Assembly: GCA_038750655.1 (NCBI GenBank) | Contig: JBCDGZ010000039.1 | Span: forward strand, 1 to 51,338 | Direction of reading: 5' to 3' | DNA from: JBCDGZ01 sp038750655 | GTDB lineage: Bacteria > Bacteroidota > Bacteroidia > Chitinophagales > Saprospiraceae | Length of the DNA stretch: 51,338 bases | In this document: positions 10,060 to 17,986 of the stretch, piece by piece | Position numbering within the stretch: position 1 is the first letter of the stretch | Layout of the letters: the number at the start of each line of letters is the position of its first letter | Program-made: the position numbers and the translations under genes | Notes under the pieces: generated by a model | The model's input: only the letters and a program-made list of their open reading frames with translations | Told to the model about the DNA's origin: nothing | Database searches by the model: none

Positions 10060-12255
10060 ATGCGCATTGTTCTAACCATATTATTCACAGTAAGCAGCAT
10101 AGCTTTACTGGCACAATCAGAGTACGATCAAAAAACCATCAGTGTGAAACGGACGGCCCAGCCGGTCAAGATAGATGGGGACATGAATGACATCGCTTGG
10201 GCGGAGGCCGAGCCTGCTGGAAATTTTTGGCAAAACTTTCCCTTCGACACCCTGCCTGCTGGCCAGCAGACGGAAATTTATATGGCCTATGACGATACCT
10301 ATCTCTATGTGGCCACCAAGTGCTATTCCGTCGGCGATGATTATGTTGTACCTTCTCTTCGCCGGGATTATAGCGCGGGGGGGAGCGATAATATCACGCT
10401 GCTCTTTGATCCTTTTACTGATCGGACCAATGCCTTTGTTTTTGGGCTCAATCCCTATGGGGTGCTGCGCGAAGCATTGATCTCTAATGGAGGGGCGCAA
10501 AATAGTCGTGATTGGGACGAGTCCTGGGATAGTAAGTGGTTTGGGGCAGCGAAGATTCACGAAGGCTACTGGCTGGCCGAATTTGCCATTCCTTTCACGA
10601 CCTTACGCTTTAAAGAGGGGAGCCAAAAATGGTATTTCAATTCTTATCGCTTTGATACACAAAATAATGAAAATAGCTCCTTGACCCATATTCCTCGTAA
10701 TCAGATCATCATTAATCTGGCCTATATGACGCCGATGGAATGGGAAGAACCCCTAAAAAAATCGGGCAGTAACGTCTCCCTCATTCCCTTTATCACAGGG
10801 GCGACGACTCGGGACTTTGAAGAAAATCCCACCCAGTCGGATGGTAATTTTAATATTGGCGGAGATGCTAAAATTGCGGTGACTTCTGGACTCAACCTCG
10901 ACTTGACTATTAACCCGGATTTCTCGCAGGTGGAAGTCGATCAACAGGTGACCAATCTGGATCGCTTTGAGATTTTCTTTCCAGAACGTCGGCAATTTTT
11001 TCTGGAAAATGCTGATTTGTTTGGCAGCTTTGGTACCCGAAATATCAATCCCTTCTTCTCTCGTCGTATTGGAATTGTGGAAGATACAGCCGCAGAGCGG
11101 AACATTGAAAATACCATCTTCTACGGTGCTCGACTGAGTGGTAAACTGGACAACAACTGGCGGCTCGGTGTGCTCAATATGCAGACGGCTAAAGACCAAC
11201 AGAATGGATTACCCGGGTTTAACTATACCGTTACGGCCTTACAGCGAAAACTTTTCAGTCGCTCTAACCTGGGGCTAATCTTTGTCAATCGGCAGGCCAT
11301 CGATAAAGATTCAACCGATCTTTTTAACCCCTACAATCGCATCATAGGACTGGACTACAACCTAGCGTCAAGTGATAATCGCTGGACCGGCAAATTCTTT
11401 TTTCACAAATCTTTTACCCCCGGGATCAGTTCACAGGATTGGGCCTACGGCACCCAGCTGGAATACAATGTTCGCCTCTTCCGGCTGCGATGGCGGCATG
11501 ACCATGTCGCCGATGACTATAACGCCGAGGCGGGCTTCGTCCGACGTACCAATATCATCCGCATGCAGCCGCAGGCCCGATTGCAGTTTTATCCCACCAC
11601 CGGTCCCGTCAACCAGCACGGCCCAGGCATTGAAACCGACATTACCGTTCGCCCCGATTCCGGCCGCATTGATCATGCACTAGAATTCAACTGGTTTATC
11701 AGCTTCCGCAACCGAAGTCGGCTTACCTTCCGCCTCCAAAACAGCTTCACCCGCCTACTGGACGAATTCGACCCCACGCGCACCGACGCCACCCCCTTAC
11801 CCTCCTTCACCGAATACAACTACACTGGCGTCCGTATCGACTATAACTCTGACCGCCGCAAAGCCTTTGCCTTCTCTTTACGGCCCTATTTCGGGCAGTT
11901 CTTCAACGGCCGACGAATTAACCTCGCCGGGAATTTCTCCTATCGCCTACAGCCCTTTGGGTCCATTGCCCTCAATTACAGCTACAACCGCATCTCCCTC
12001 CCCGAACCCTACGCCACCGCCTCCCTCTTCCTCATCGGCCCCCGCTTCGACATTACCTTCACCCGCAATCTCTTCCTAACGACCTTCATTCAATACAATA
12101 ACCAGATTGACAACATCAATATCAACGCCCGCTTCCAATGGCGCTTCCAACCCGTATCCGACTTCTTCCTGGTCTACACCGACAATTACACGACGGACTT
12201 TAATGTCAAGAATCGCGCAATCGTAGCGAAGTTAACGTATTGGCTCAATCTTTAG
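10060..12255 (+). CDS. DUF5916 family outer-membrane protein with CBM9-like N-terminus
   Basis: The frame is open from a GTG at 9961, but the ATG at 10060 is the better start: it is directly followed by a signal peptide (MRIVLTILF...LLAQS), giving 731 residues. The N-terminal 200 residues (PVKIDGDMNDIAWAEAEPAGNFWQ, then IYMAYDDTYLYVATKC) have the pattern of the carbohydrate-binding family 9-like fold that begins DUF5916 proteins. The rest alternates aromatic and polar residues as in an outer-membrane beta-barrel and ends in a hydrophobic strand (LTYWLNL). The motif VDQQVTNLDRFEIFFPERRQFFLEN is characteristic of the family. Function is unknown; family members are predicted cell-envelope proteins. 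The surrounding genes do not suggest a partner. Confidence 0.85.
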   Translation: MRIVLTILFTVSSIALLAQSEYDQKTISVKRTAQPVKIDGDMNDIAWAEAEPAGNFWQNFPFDTLPAGQQTEIYMAYDDTYLYVATKCYSVGDDYVVPSLRRDYSAGGSDNITLLFDPFTDRTNAFVFGLNPYGVLREALISNGGAQNSRDWDESWDSKWFGAAKIHEGYWLAEFAIPFTTLRFKEGSQKWYFNSYRFDTQNNENSSLTHIPRNQIIINLAYMTPMEWEEPLKKSGSNVSLIPFITGATTRDFEENPTQSDGNFNIGGDAKIAVTSGLNLDLTINPDFSQVEVDQQVTNLDRFEIFFPERRQFFLENADLFGSFGTRNINPFFSRRIGIVEDTAAERNIENTIFYGARLSGKLDNNWRLGVLNMQTAKDQQNGLPGFNYTVTALQRKLFSRSNLGLIFVNRQAIDKDSTDLFNPYNRIIGLDYNLASSDNRWTGKFFFHKSFTPGISSQDWAYGTQLEYNVRLFRLRWRHDHVADDYNAEAGFVRRTNIIRMQPQARLQFYPTTGPVNQHGPGIETDITVRPDSGRIDHALEFNWFISFRNRSRLTFRLQNSFTRLLDEFDPTRTDATPLPSFTEYNYTGVRIDYNSDRRKAFAFSLRPYFGQFFNGRRINLAGNFSYRLQPFGSIALNYSYNRISLPEPYATASLFLIGPRFDITFTRNLFLTTFIQYNNQIDNININARFQWRFQPVSDFFLVYTDNYTTDFNVKNRAIVAKLTYWLNL

Positions 12256-12260
12256 AAAAT

Positions 12261-12444
12261 GGTGGACGGTAGACGGTGGACACCTGCGGTGTTTTGGGTG
12301 GACGGTTGACGGCCTGACGGTGACAGGTGAACACAGCGAGACGAAATAAATAGTGCGGAGCCACGCCTTCTTACATATTCTCACGTCATATGTTCACGGT
12401 CCATCACCGTACTACCGATCCCCCCCAACCGTCTACCGTCTACC
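12261..12444. repeat. Palindromic dispersed repeat, copy A
   Basis: The left arm (12261-12281, units of GGTGGACGG/GGTAGACGG) is matched in reverse complement by 12428-12444. A second, less perfect pair of arms lies inside (about 12298-12331 with about 12392-12425). Positions 12278-12299 are the exact reverse complement of 26087-26108, and the central stretch (about 12330-12366, including TAGTGCGGAGCC) matches the centre of the copy at 25976-26109. It begins 5 bases after the DUF5916 stop codon. No open frame or transposase is present, so a non-autonomous palindromic element or a REP-like unit is likely. Confidence 0.7.
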
Positions 12445-12447
12445 GAA

Positions 12448-12490
12448 GCGCCAAAGGCGCCGACCATCCACCTCCAGCGCCAAAGGCGCT
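12448..12490. repeat. Two short palindromes GCGCC-AAA-GGCGC
   Basis: GCGCCAAAGGCGC occurs at 12448-12460 and again, one base longer on each side, at 12476-12490. Both have three-base loops and sit at the right edge of the larger palindromic repeat. A third small hairpin (ACCCCT/AGGGGT, 12506-12523) follows. From there to 12640 I see nothing else in this 441-base spacer. Confidence 0.6.
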
Positions 12491-12644
12491 CCCTTCAAGA
12501 AAAACACCCCTTCGCATAGGGGTAAGCCCCACCCCCCAGCGTCCTACCTATAGACAAGCGCCTCAACAGCCTTGTCTCCTCTTCAAAAGATGATTCATTT
12601 TCGGATTGACGCAGCTACTTTCGCCGGAAGCTGTGCAAGATAAG

Positions 12645-12681
12645 GTGCAACTTAGCCATGAGCTGAAGTTGCACTTTTTTT
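12645..12681 (+). terminator. Rho-independent terminator directly before the phosphoesterase gene
   Basis: GTGCAACTT (12645-12653) pairs perfectly with AAGTTGCAC (12666-12674) and is followed by seven T's. It ends 15 bases before the ATG at 12697, so either it closes transcription from the left or it acts as an attenuator in the leader of the phosphoesterase gene. Confidence 0.75.
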
Positions 12682-12696
12682 ATTACCTTCATCGCC

Positions 12697-13326
12697 ATGA
12701 AAATTACCTTTATTTCAGATACACACGGTCAGCATAATGCCTTGCAATTACCAGAGGCGGATATGCTGGTGCACACCGGTGACATTTCGTCGGCAGGGGA
12801 GAAATGGCAGGTGAGGGAGTTCCTGAAATGGATGGCGGAGCAGCCACATCGCCATAAGGTGTTTATCGGAGGGAATCACGACTTTTTGCTGGAGCGGGAG
12901 CCCCTGCTCTTTCATAGTCTCATTCCGAAGGGAATTACCTATTTAGAGAATACAGCGACCGTCATTGAGGGGATTAAAATCTGGGGTTCTCCGATTACGC
13001 CCTGGTTTTTGGACTGGGCTTTTAACGAATATCGTGGTGATCTTATTCGTCGCTATTGGGAGCGGATTCCGGAGGATATTGATATTCTGCTGACTCATGG
13101 ACCGCCTTTGGGCTATGGTGATCGGACGATTCGGGGAGAAATTGTAGGATGTGAGGACTTGTTGGAATTTGTCCGGCGCATTCAGCCTCGCTATCATGTC
13201 TTTGGGCATATTCACGAGGGCTACGGCCAGTATGAGTCAGAAGGCACTAGTTTTATCAACGCCAGTGTATTGGATGTACGCTACAACCTGGTTAATGCAC
13301 CAGTGACGGTTGAATATTCGGCCTGA
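12697..13326 (+). CDS. Calcineurin-like metallophosphoesterase
   Basis: A 209-residue single-domain metallophosphoesterase. All core metal-binding motifs are visible: D-T-H-G at residues 8-11, H-T-G-D-I near 26-30, G-G-N-H-D near 58-62, T-H-G-P-P near 133-137 and G-H-I-H-E-G-Y-G near 170-177. The compact size and the GHIHEGYG ending resemble the UPF0046/MPPED-like branch, which hydrolyses phosphodiesters in characterised relatives. The substrate here is not known. There is no signal peptide, so it is cytoplasmic. A strong terminator hairpin lies just before the start; the next gene follows after 41 bases on the same strand and may be co-transcribed. Confidence 0.88.
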   Translation: MKITFISDTHGQHNALQLPEADMLVHTGDISSAGEKWQVREFLKWMAEQPHRHKVFIGGNHDFLLEREPLLFHSLIPKGITYLENTATVIEGIKIWGSPITPWFLDWAFNEYRGDLIRRYWERIPEDIDILLTHGPPLGYGDRTIRGEIVGCEDLLEFVRRIQPRYHVFGHIHEGYGQYESEGTSFINASVLDVRYNLVNAPVTVEYSA

Positions 13327-13367
13327 AATGCGTACTTTTCCTATTCATCATCAAATCTAACTGCACC

Positions 13368-14336
13368 ATGAATGTGCGTTTCTTCTTTCTAAGTCTTTTA
13401 CTGTGCTGTTGCCTAGTGGCCTGCGAGGAAGCACCCACTAATCAGCAATCGGGGGTCAGCAGCCCGCCGGTAAGTCCGCCTGTAGAGCAGGCCAGCCCGC
13501 CGCCTGCGGCCGCTCGGGGCATCAAGAACAGCATGGATTGTAGTATTCCTGGAAAGCAAATGGAGGACAACGAACTGTGGGTGAAAGAAGAAGGCATTTT
13601 TGTGGGTATCCTGGCGGACTCTACGACGTATAATGATGAACTAGGGGATAGCTATCGTATCCTGACAGTTATAGCTACCGATAGCTGTCAGACCCTTTAT
13701 CGGGAAGCCTTACCGGTGAATTTTAGCCCAGACTTTCCCTATTATCTCAGCATCGATCTCTACGAGCCCAATCATCAGTTGGTTTGTGCGCAAGGTTTTG
13801 ATTTTACGTATTGTGTGGATGTTAAAAATCGTCGGGTGATGCCGCAGATGACGCCGGAATACCTCAGCGAGCGGATAAGCGAGGACGCGCAGTCGGGGAT
13901 GCCTCAGGGGCTGTTGTTGCGTGGGGACTATCTCTTCGGGATGGTGGAAGACTATGGCGTTTTTGCCTTTGACATCAGCAACAAGGAGGCGCCGAAGGCC
14001 CATTTGCCAGCGGCGGAATTTTTGAGTGAAGACGAAAACTATTACCCGCTGTTTTTTCTCCCCGAAGCAGGGAAATATCAAGCCGTGGTGATGACGGTAG
14101 ATGAGGAGGAAATGAGACCAGAACTGAAACCCCTCTTTGATGCCCCTAGAGCAATTATCCCCCAAATCAATAAAAATGTGCGCAACAATCGCTTTTTGGT
14201 GCTCCAGGAAAAAGTCGGCACAGAGACAAAGCGGGCAGCTATTGATATGAAAAATCTAGAGGCGGTTGCCCTGCCGGAGAATCTTGTAAATCAACCAGTT
14301 GCCTCAATCTTGGACTGGTTGAAAAAAAATCGTTGA
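13368..14336 (+). CDS. Uncharacterised lipoprotein
   Basis: The 322-residue product starts with a lipoprotein signal: a hydrophobic run of Leu, Phe and Cys ending in the lipobox LVAC, with Cys19 as the lipidation site. The Glu-Glu after Cys19 resembles the acidic lipoprotein export signal that carries Bacteroidota lipoproteins to the surface. A Pro/Ser/Gln-rich linker (residues about 24-50) leads into a body with short beta-type segments (GLLLRGDYLFGMVEDYGVFAFDIS) reminiscent of propeller blades. I do not recognise a family. The preceding phosphoesterase is close enough for an operon, but no functional link is apparent. Confidence 0.75.
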   Translation: MNVRFFFLSLLLCCCLVACEEAPTNQQSGVSSPPVSPPVEQASPPPAAARGIKNSMDCSIPGKQMEDNELWVKEEGIFVGILADSTTYNDELGDSYRILTVIATDSCQTLYREALPVNFSPDFPYYLSIDLYEPNHQLVCAQGFDFTYCVDVKNRRVMPQMTPEYLSERISEDAQSGMPQGLLLRGDYLFGMVEDYGVFAFDISNKEAPKAHLPAAEFLSEDENYYPLFFLPEAGKYQAVVMTVDEEEMRPELKPLFDAPRAIIPQINKNVRNNRFLVLQEKVGTETKRAAIDMKNLEAVALPENLVNQPVASILDWLKKNR

Positions 14337-14427
14337 TTTTTTAGACCTTCCTGCCTTCCATGCAATAAATCGCTCCTCAGAGGGGTTATACATACAGTAA
14401 CTTGTACACTATCACTGTAATTGTAAG

Positions 14428-14470
14428 GGAGTAGTAGCCAGTCCTCTGGTACTACTCCTTTATCTTTTTC
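14428..14470 (+). terminator. Terminator after the lipoprotein gene
   Basis: GGAGTAGTA (14428-14436) pairs with TACTACTCC (14450-14458), the loop contains an additional CCA/TGG pair, and a T-rich tail follows. It lies about 90 bases after the stop of the lipoprotein gene. Confidence 0.75.
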
Positions 14471-14547
14471 AGGTTGACTTATCCCCACAAATTGGCTATT
14501 TTATCTTAGTGATTGGTGAGCTGCTAATCACCTAAATCCATTCCTCA

Positions 14548-15081
14548 ATGAAAAATACACTACGCTTCTTTACGATTTGCTTCAGCCTCTTTCTGTTATT
14601 CGGTACTAACTCGCTTCAAGCTCAGGCTACGGAGGAGGGGATGAATAATGAGAAAATGGGCGAGATTTTTAAGCGCGAGTCGGAAGTGCTCGAAGGCCAG
14701 GCCGGCAGCTGGCAACTGCAACTTAAAGGGCGATTGCTACTGGTACTCACGGACGAGAGCAATAATCGAATGCGCATCTTTACGCCAGTGATTGAGGAAA
14801 AAGAAATTGGACCCCAGGAGCTGAAGGCGATGCTAGAAGCCAATTTTCACTCTGCCCTGGATGCCAAATACAGCCTTTACGAGGAGTATGTCATCAGTGT
14901 CTTCACCCATCCGTTGAAAGAGCTGACCCCCGAACAACTGATTGACGCCATGCATCAGGTGGCCAACCTGGCCGATAATTTTGGTACCACCTATTCCAGT
15001 ACCAGCCTGATTTTTGGTTCGGGCCAGGGGCAGGAAGAGGAGGAAAAGCGGATCAACAAAAGACCGGGGGGTAAAAGTTAA
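14548..15081 (+). CDS. Secreted YbjN / type III chaperone-fold-like protein
   Basis: A Sec signal peptide (about residues 1-26, ending LQAQA) precedes a compact alpha/beta domain: a strand pair in GSWQLQLKGRLLLVLTD, a strand NRMRIFTPV, a helix ELKAMLEANFHSALDAKYSLY, a strand EYVISVFTHPL and a long helix EQLIDAMHQVANLADNFG. This order matches the YbjN/CesT-like chaperone fold, in which the domain binds a partner protein. That is a fold-level guess without a clear family signature. The tail is Gly, Glu and Lys rich. The stop codon (15079-15081) abuts the stop codon of the convergent gene with no spacer. Confidence 0.6.
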   Translation: MKNTLRFFTICFSLFLLFGTNSLQAQATEEGMNNEKMGEIFKRESEVLEGQAGSWQLQLKGRLLLVLTDESNNRMRIFTPVIEEKEIGPQELKAMLEANFHSALDAKYSLYEEYVISVFTHPLKELTPEQLIDAMHQVANLADNFGTTYSSTSLIFGSGQGQEEEEKRINKRPGGKS

Positions 15082-16302
15082 TCAATGGTTTTCCAACAGC
15101 TGGGTTTCGATGCGGACTTCGCTGTGCAGGGTGCGATGAACGGGGCAGCGTTTGGCGATTTCTAGTAATCTAGCAATCTGCGTATCATCCAAATCTCCCT
15201 CAAATTCCAGACAATTGTCAAAATAATCGATCTTGCTGCTGGATTTTTCACAATCCACACAATCCTGTATATAGGTCTTCATATGATTGATGTGGACTTT
15301 CACCTCTTTGAGGGCCCACTTTTTGCGACGGGCGTACATCTTTAGAGTCATCACGGTACAGGCGGCCAGGGCTGAGGCCAGCAACTCGTAAGGATCGGGC
15401 CCAAAGTCGTTGCCCCCTACAGATTCTGGCTCGTCCGCGATCAAGCTGTGTCGGTCTGCCATGATTTCCGTCGTAAAGCCGGCGGAGGTGTCAAGCCTGG
15501 CTACCACTTGCTTGTCTGACTTGAGGCGCTCCCGCTCTGGCCATTCCACATAGCGGCTCACCCAGCTTGAGACGGTCTTTCCGACATACATCGCGTCTTG
15601 CTTATTGGTCAGCATATGGTCCGCCCCATCGAGGGAGACGAAGCTCTTAGGATGGTAGGCGGCCTGATAAATCTGGGCAGCATTCTCAATCTCTACCACC
15701 CGATCCTGCGGAGAGTGCATCACCAGTATTGCCTTGCGCAGCCCCCGAAGAAGATCGAACATATTTTTGCTCTTCAAATCGTCCAAAAACTGTTTTTTGA
15801 TGGTAAAGACCCGCCCGCCGATGTTGACGGTAGCCTTGCCCCGCTGCTCAATGGTGGTAATACTATCTTGCAGTAGATGGCTAACGTGCTCCGGCTCCGA
15901 AGGCGCACCGATGGTGGCGACGGCCCGCACGCTGAACAGCTGGCTGGCCGCAAAGATCACCGCAGCCCCTCCCAGCGAGTGGCCGACGAGAATACTAGGG
16001 GCCAGATAGTGCTCCTCTAAATAGCGCGCGGCTGCCAGAAGGTCTTCGACATTTGATGTAAAATTAGTATCGGCAAAGTTGCCTTCACTATCTCCCAAAC
16101 CTGTAAAGTCAAAGCGCAGTACGGCAATGCCGCTCAGCGTCAAAGACCGGCTGATATGGCGACTGGCGCTCAGGTTTTTACTGCCAGTAAAGACGTGGGC
16201 AAAGATGGCGTAAGCGTGGGGATGGCTGTTGGCGGGCAGCTCTAGTCGGGCGGCCAGGGTATAGCCAGTGGCATTCTGGAAAGTGATTTTTTTGCTTCTC
16301 AT
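15082..16302 (-). CDS. Alpha/beta hydrolase-OsmC fusion protein
   Basis: Two enzymes in one 406-residue chain. Residues 1-255 are an alpha/beta hydrolase with nucleophile Ser109 in GHSLGG, acid Asp200 (HSPQDRV) and His229 (GADHM). Residues about 265-400 are an OsmC/Ohr-type domain with the two redox cysteines Cys315 (ALAACTV) and Cys386 (KRCPVHR), which in characterised OsmC proteins reduce organic peroxides. The fusion is a known architecture in bacteria; the hydrolase substrate is unknown. It is probably cytoplasmic, as there is no signal peptide. It lies 16 bases downstream of the MOSC gene on the same strand, so the two probably form an operon. Confidence 0.9.
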   Translation of the reverse strand: MRSKKITFQNATGYTLAARLELPANSHPHAYAIFAHVFTGSKNLSASRHISRSLTLSGIAVLRFDFTGLGDSEGNFADTNFTSNVEDLLAAARYLEEHYLAPSILVGHSLGGAAVIFAASQLFSVRAVATIGAPSEPEHVSHLLQDSITTIEQRGKATVNIGGRVFTIKKQFLDDLKSKNMFDLLRGLRKAILVMHSPQDRVVEIENAAQIYQAAYHPKSFVSLDGADHMLTNKQDAMYVGKTVSSWVSRYVEWPERERLKSDKQVVARLDTSAGFTTEIMADRHSLIADEPESVGGNDFGPDPYELLASALAACTVMTLKMYARRKKWALKEVKVHINHMKTYIQDCVDCEKSSSKIDYFDNCLEFEGDLDDTQIARLLEIAKRCPVHRTLHSEVRIETQLLENH

Positions 16303-16318
16303 ATGGTGTAATTATCCT

Positions 16319-16822
16319 TCAATCTTCTAAAACGGTCGTTTGGGGCAATAAGTTGACCGCATCACCAACACGGATGCGGCCGCCTTGGATAACGCGGGCA
16401 TTAATACCACTATGGCCTCGCATGGCATTGTAACCACCGGGACCGTAGTTTTCTTCCATTCTTGAACAGGGATGACAAATGCCGGTCATTTCCAAGATGA
16501 CTGATTCACCAATTTGGAACTGCCGCTTGCTAAAGGCCAGCAGGTTGATGCCACTGACTATGATATTGCGCCGCGCCAGACTGGGCTCCGCCCGCTTGAT
16601 ATTGAGGAGCTTAGCAACCACTTCGAGGTGTTCGGCCTGAATCAGGGTGACCTGTCGATTGCCACTGCGACCGCCGTAGCGATCCCCGACCAAGCCTTCC
16701 TTAGTAGTGACCTCGACTTCCGGTACGACGTTAAGATCAGCCCGTTTAGCTGGACGTAAACCAATCCATTCTACCCGTCCTGTTTGCGGCAGGCTGTCGA
16801 GCAGTGCTTTCATATTACTCAT
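16319..16822 (-). CDS. MOSC domain protein
   Basis: A 167-residue stand-alone MOSC domain, the fold shared with the C-terminal part of molybdenum cofactor sulfurases and with YiiM/YuaD. Visible features are the GLVGDRYGG segment (about 43-51), RQVTLIQAEHLE (about 56-67) and the conserved Cys116 in GICHPCSRME, the residue proposed to carry sulfur or bind the molybdenum cofactor. The family acts in metal-sulfur cofactor chemistry or detoxification of N-hydroxylated compounds; which of these applies here is not shown. An alternative start lies at the second Met three codons in. It is the first gene of the pair with the hydrolase/OsmC gene. Confidence 0.88.
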   Translation of the reverse strand: MSNMKALLDSLPQTGRVEWIGLRPAKRADLNVVPEVEVTTKEGLVGDRYGGRSGNRQVTLIQAEHLEVVAKLLNIKRAEPSLARRNIIVSGINLLAFSKRQFQIGESVILEMTGICHPCSRMEENYGPGGYNAMRGHSGINARVIQGGRIRVGDAVNLLPQTTVLED

Positions 16823-16860
16823 AGGCTATTTTAGCTTATTTGAGCAATATACCACTCTTC

Positions 16861-17859
16861 TTACGCTCTGACAAAACGTTGCACCAATATCCCTTCCGCT
16901 ACATTGGCTTTTAAAACGTAGAGGCCTTTAGGCAGTGCGCTGACATCTAATTCCAGCCCGTCGCCATTGGCAATCTTGCTCAGCACCAAACGGCCGGCCG
17001 CGTCATAAACCCCTAGTTTTACTTCCTGATTCCGATAGTCGCCCATGCTGATCTGTAGCATGCCTACAGTAGGATTGGGGAAGACTCGGAGCTGATCGCT
17101 CAAGACCTCGGGGCGGACAGAAGTGGTGGTACGCTCATCAAAACGGGTACCAGAGTTGAGCACCTCCTTGCTGTCGATGTCTTGTACAAAGGCCACAACA
17201 TAGATTTCTTCGGCGAGCCATTCGTTGTCGATAGAATAATTGTAGGTAGCAGTAGTAGCTTCGCCGGTAGCAGCCGCTGTAAAGGCATCACCGTCAATAT
17301 CACTGAGCATTCTGCGGAAAACATCGTGGTGTACATCCTCCCCATTCGGAGCATTATAAAGTACGTCCTTTTCGACAATAGCGGCAAAGAGGCGGAGGTT
17401 GCCCGTCGGGGCATCGCCCAGCGTACGTACGGTGATGTCAACCTGACGATCCTGGCCTGTTGTTTCTTCCACAATCACCTCAATCGGGCTGGTTTGACCC
17501 AGTTGGGCTTCCAAGGTGCTGGCGGGCAGCAACTGAGAACCACCCGGCACCATTGTTCCGTCCATCACAATCGTTGGCGTACCGAAGACATTGTAAAAAG
17601 CAGTTCGCTCGGAGTTTTCGACGGTATTGTGTCGATAGAAGATGCAGCCTGTGTAGGGGGCCGGAGGATGATAAGCGATGTGATGAGTTTGGCCGGGATA
17701 ATTATCGACCGTATTGTAAAAGGCAGGATTTCGGCTGCCGCAAATGGTGCAAAGGGTATTGGTGTAATGCTCTAGTAAAACGTATTTCTTGGCCTCACTT
17801 TGTCCGAACAACACCAGACAGCTGCACACAAAAAGGGTAGTAAAGTTGAATTTTTTCAT
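16861..17859 (-). CDS. Omp28-like thioredoxin-fold protein with T9SS sorting domain
   Basis: The frame is open to 17925, but the ATG at 17859 is preferred because it begins a signal peptide (MKKFNFTTLFVCSCLVLFGQS), giving 332 residues. The N-terminal domain carries a thioredoxin-type CTIC motif after a strand (YVLLEHYTNT) and the GTPTIVMDG segment expected at the cis-Pro loop, as in Omp28-related proteins of Bacteroidota. A beta-sandwich follows, and the last 75 residues (LRVFPNPTVGMLQISM ... GLYVLKANV...QRFVRA) are a T9SS sorting domain. It is probably an exported or surface redox-type protein; the partner is unknown. It is divergent from the nuclease gene at 17987. Confidence 0.85.
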   Translation of the reverse strand: MKKFNFTTLFVCSCLVLFGQSEAKKYVLLEHYTNTLCTICGSRNPAFYNTVDNYPGQTHHIAYHPPAPYTGCIFYRHNTVENSERTAFYNVFGTPTIVMDGTMVPGGSQLLPASTLEAQLGQTSPIEVIVEETTGQDRQVDITVRTLGDAPTGNLRLFAAIVEKDVLYNAPNGEDVHHDVFRRMLSDIDGDAFTAAATGEATTATYNYSIDNEWLAEEIYVVAFVQDIDSKEVLNSGTRFDERTTTSVRPEVLSDQLRVFPNPTVGMLQISMGDYRNQEVKLGVYDAAGRLVLSKIANGDGLELDVSALPKGLYVLKANVAEGILVQRFVRA

Positions 17860-17940
17860 AAGCCTGTTCTTTTTTTCTGCAAAATTATCGCAAATTCTCA
17901 CCCAAAGCTGTCTTGGAGCGGGCAAAGGCTAAAAATGTTA

Positions 17941-17948
17941 TACTTTTG
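17941..17948 (+). promoter_or_regulatory. -7 element TACTTTTG before the nuclease gene
   Basis: TACTTTTG is a full TAnnTTTG match, 38 bases before the ATG at 17987. The nearest upstream TTG is 25 nt away, longer than usual, so support is for the -7 element only. Confidence 0.4.
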
Positions 17949-17986
17949 TGAAGTGTAGGAGAGCCGCTGGACTCAAAATAGAAGAC

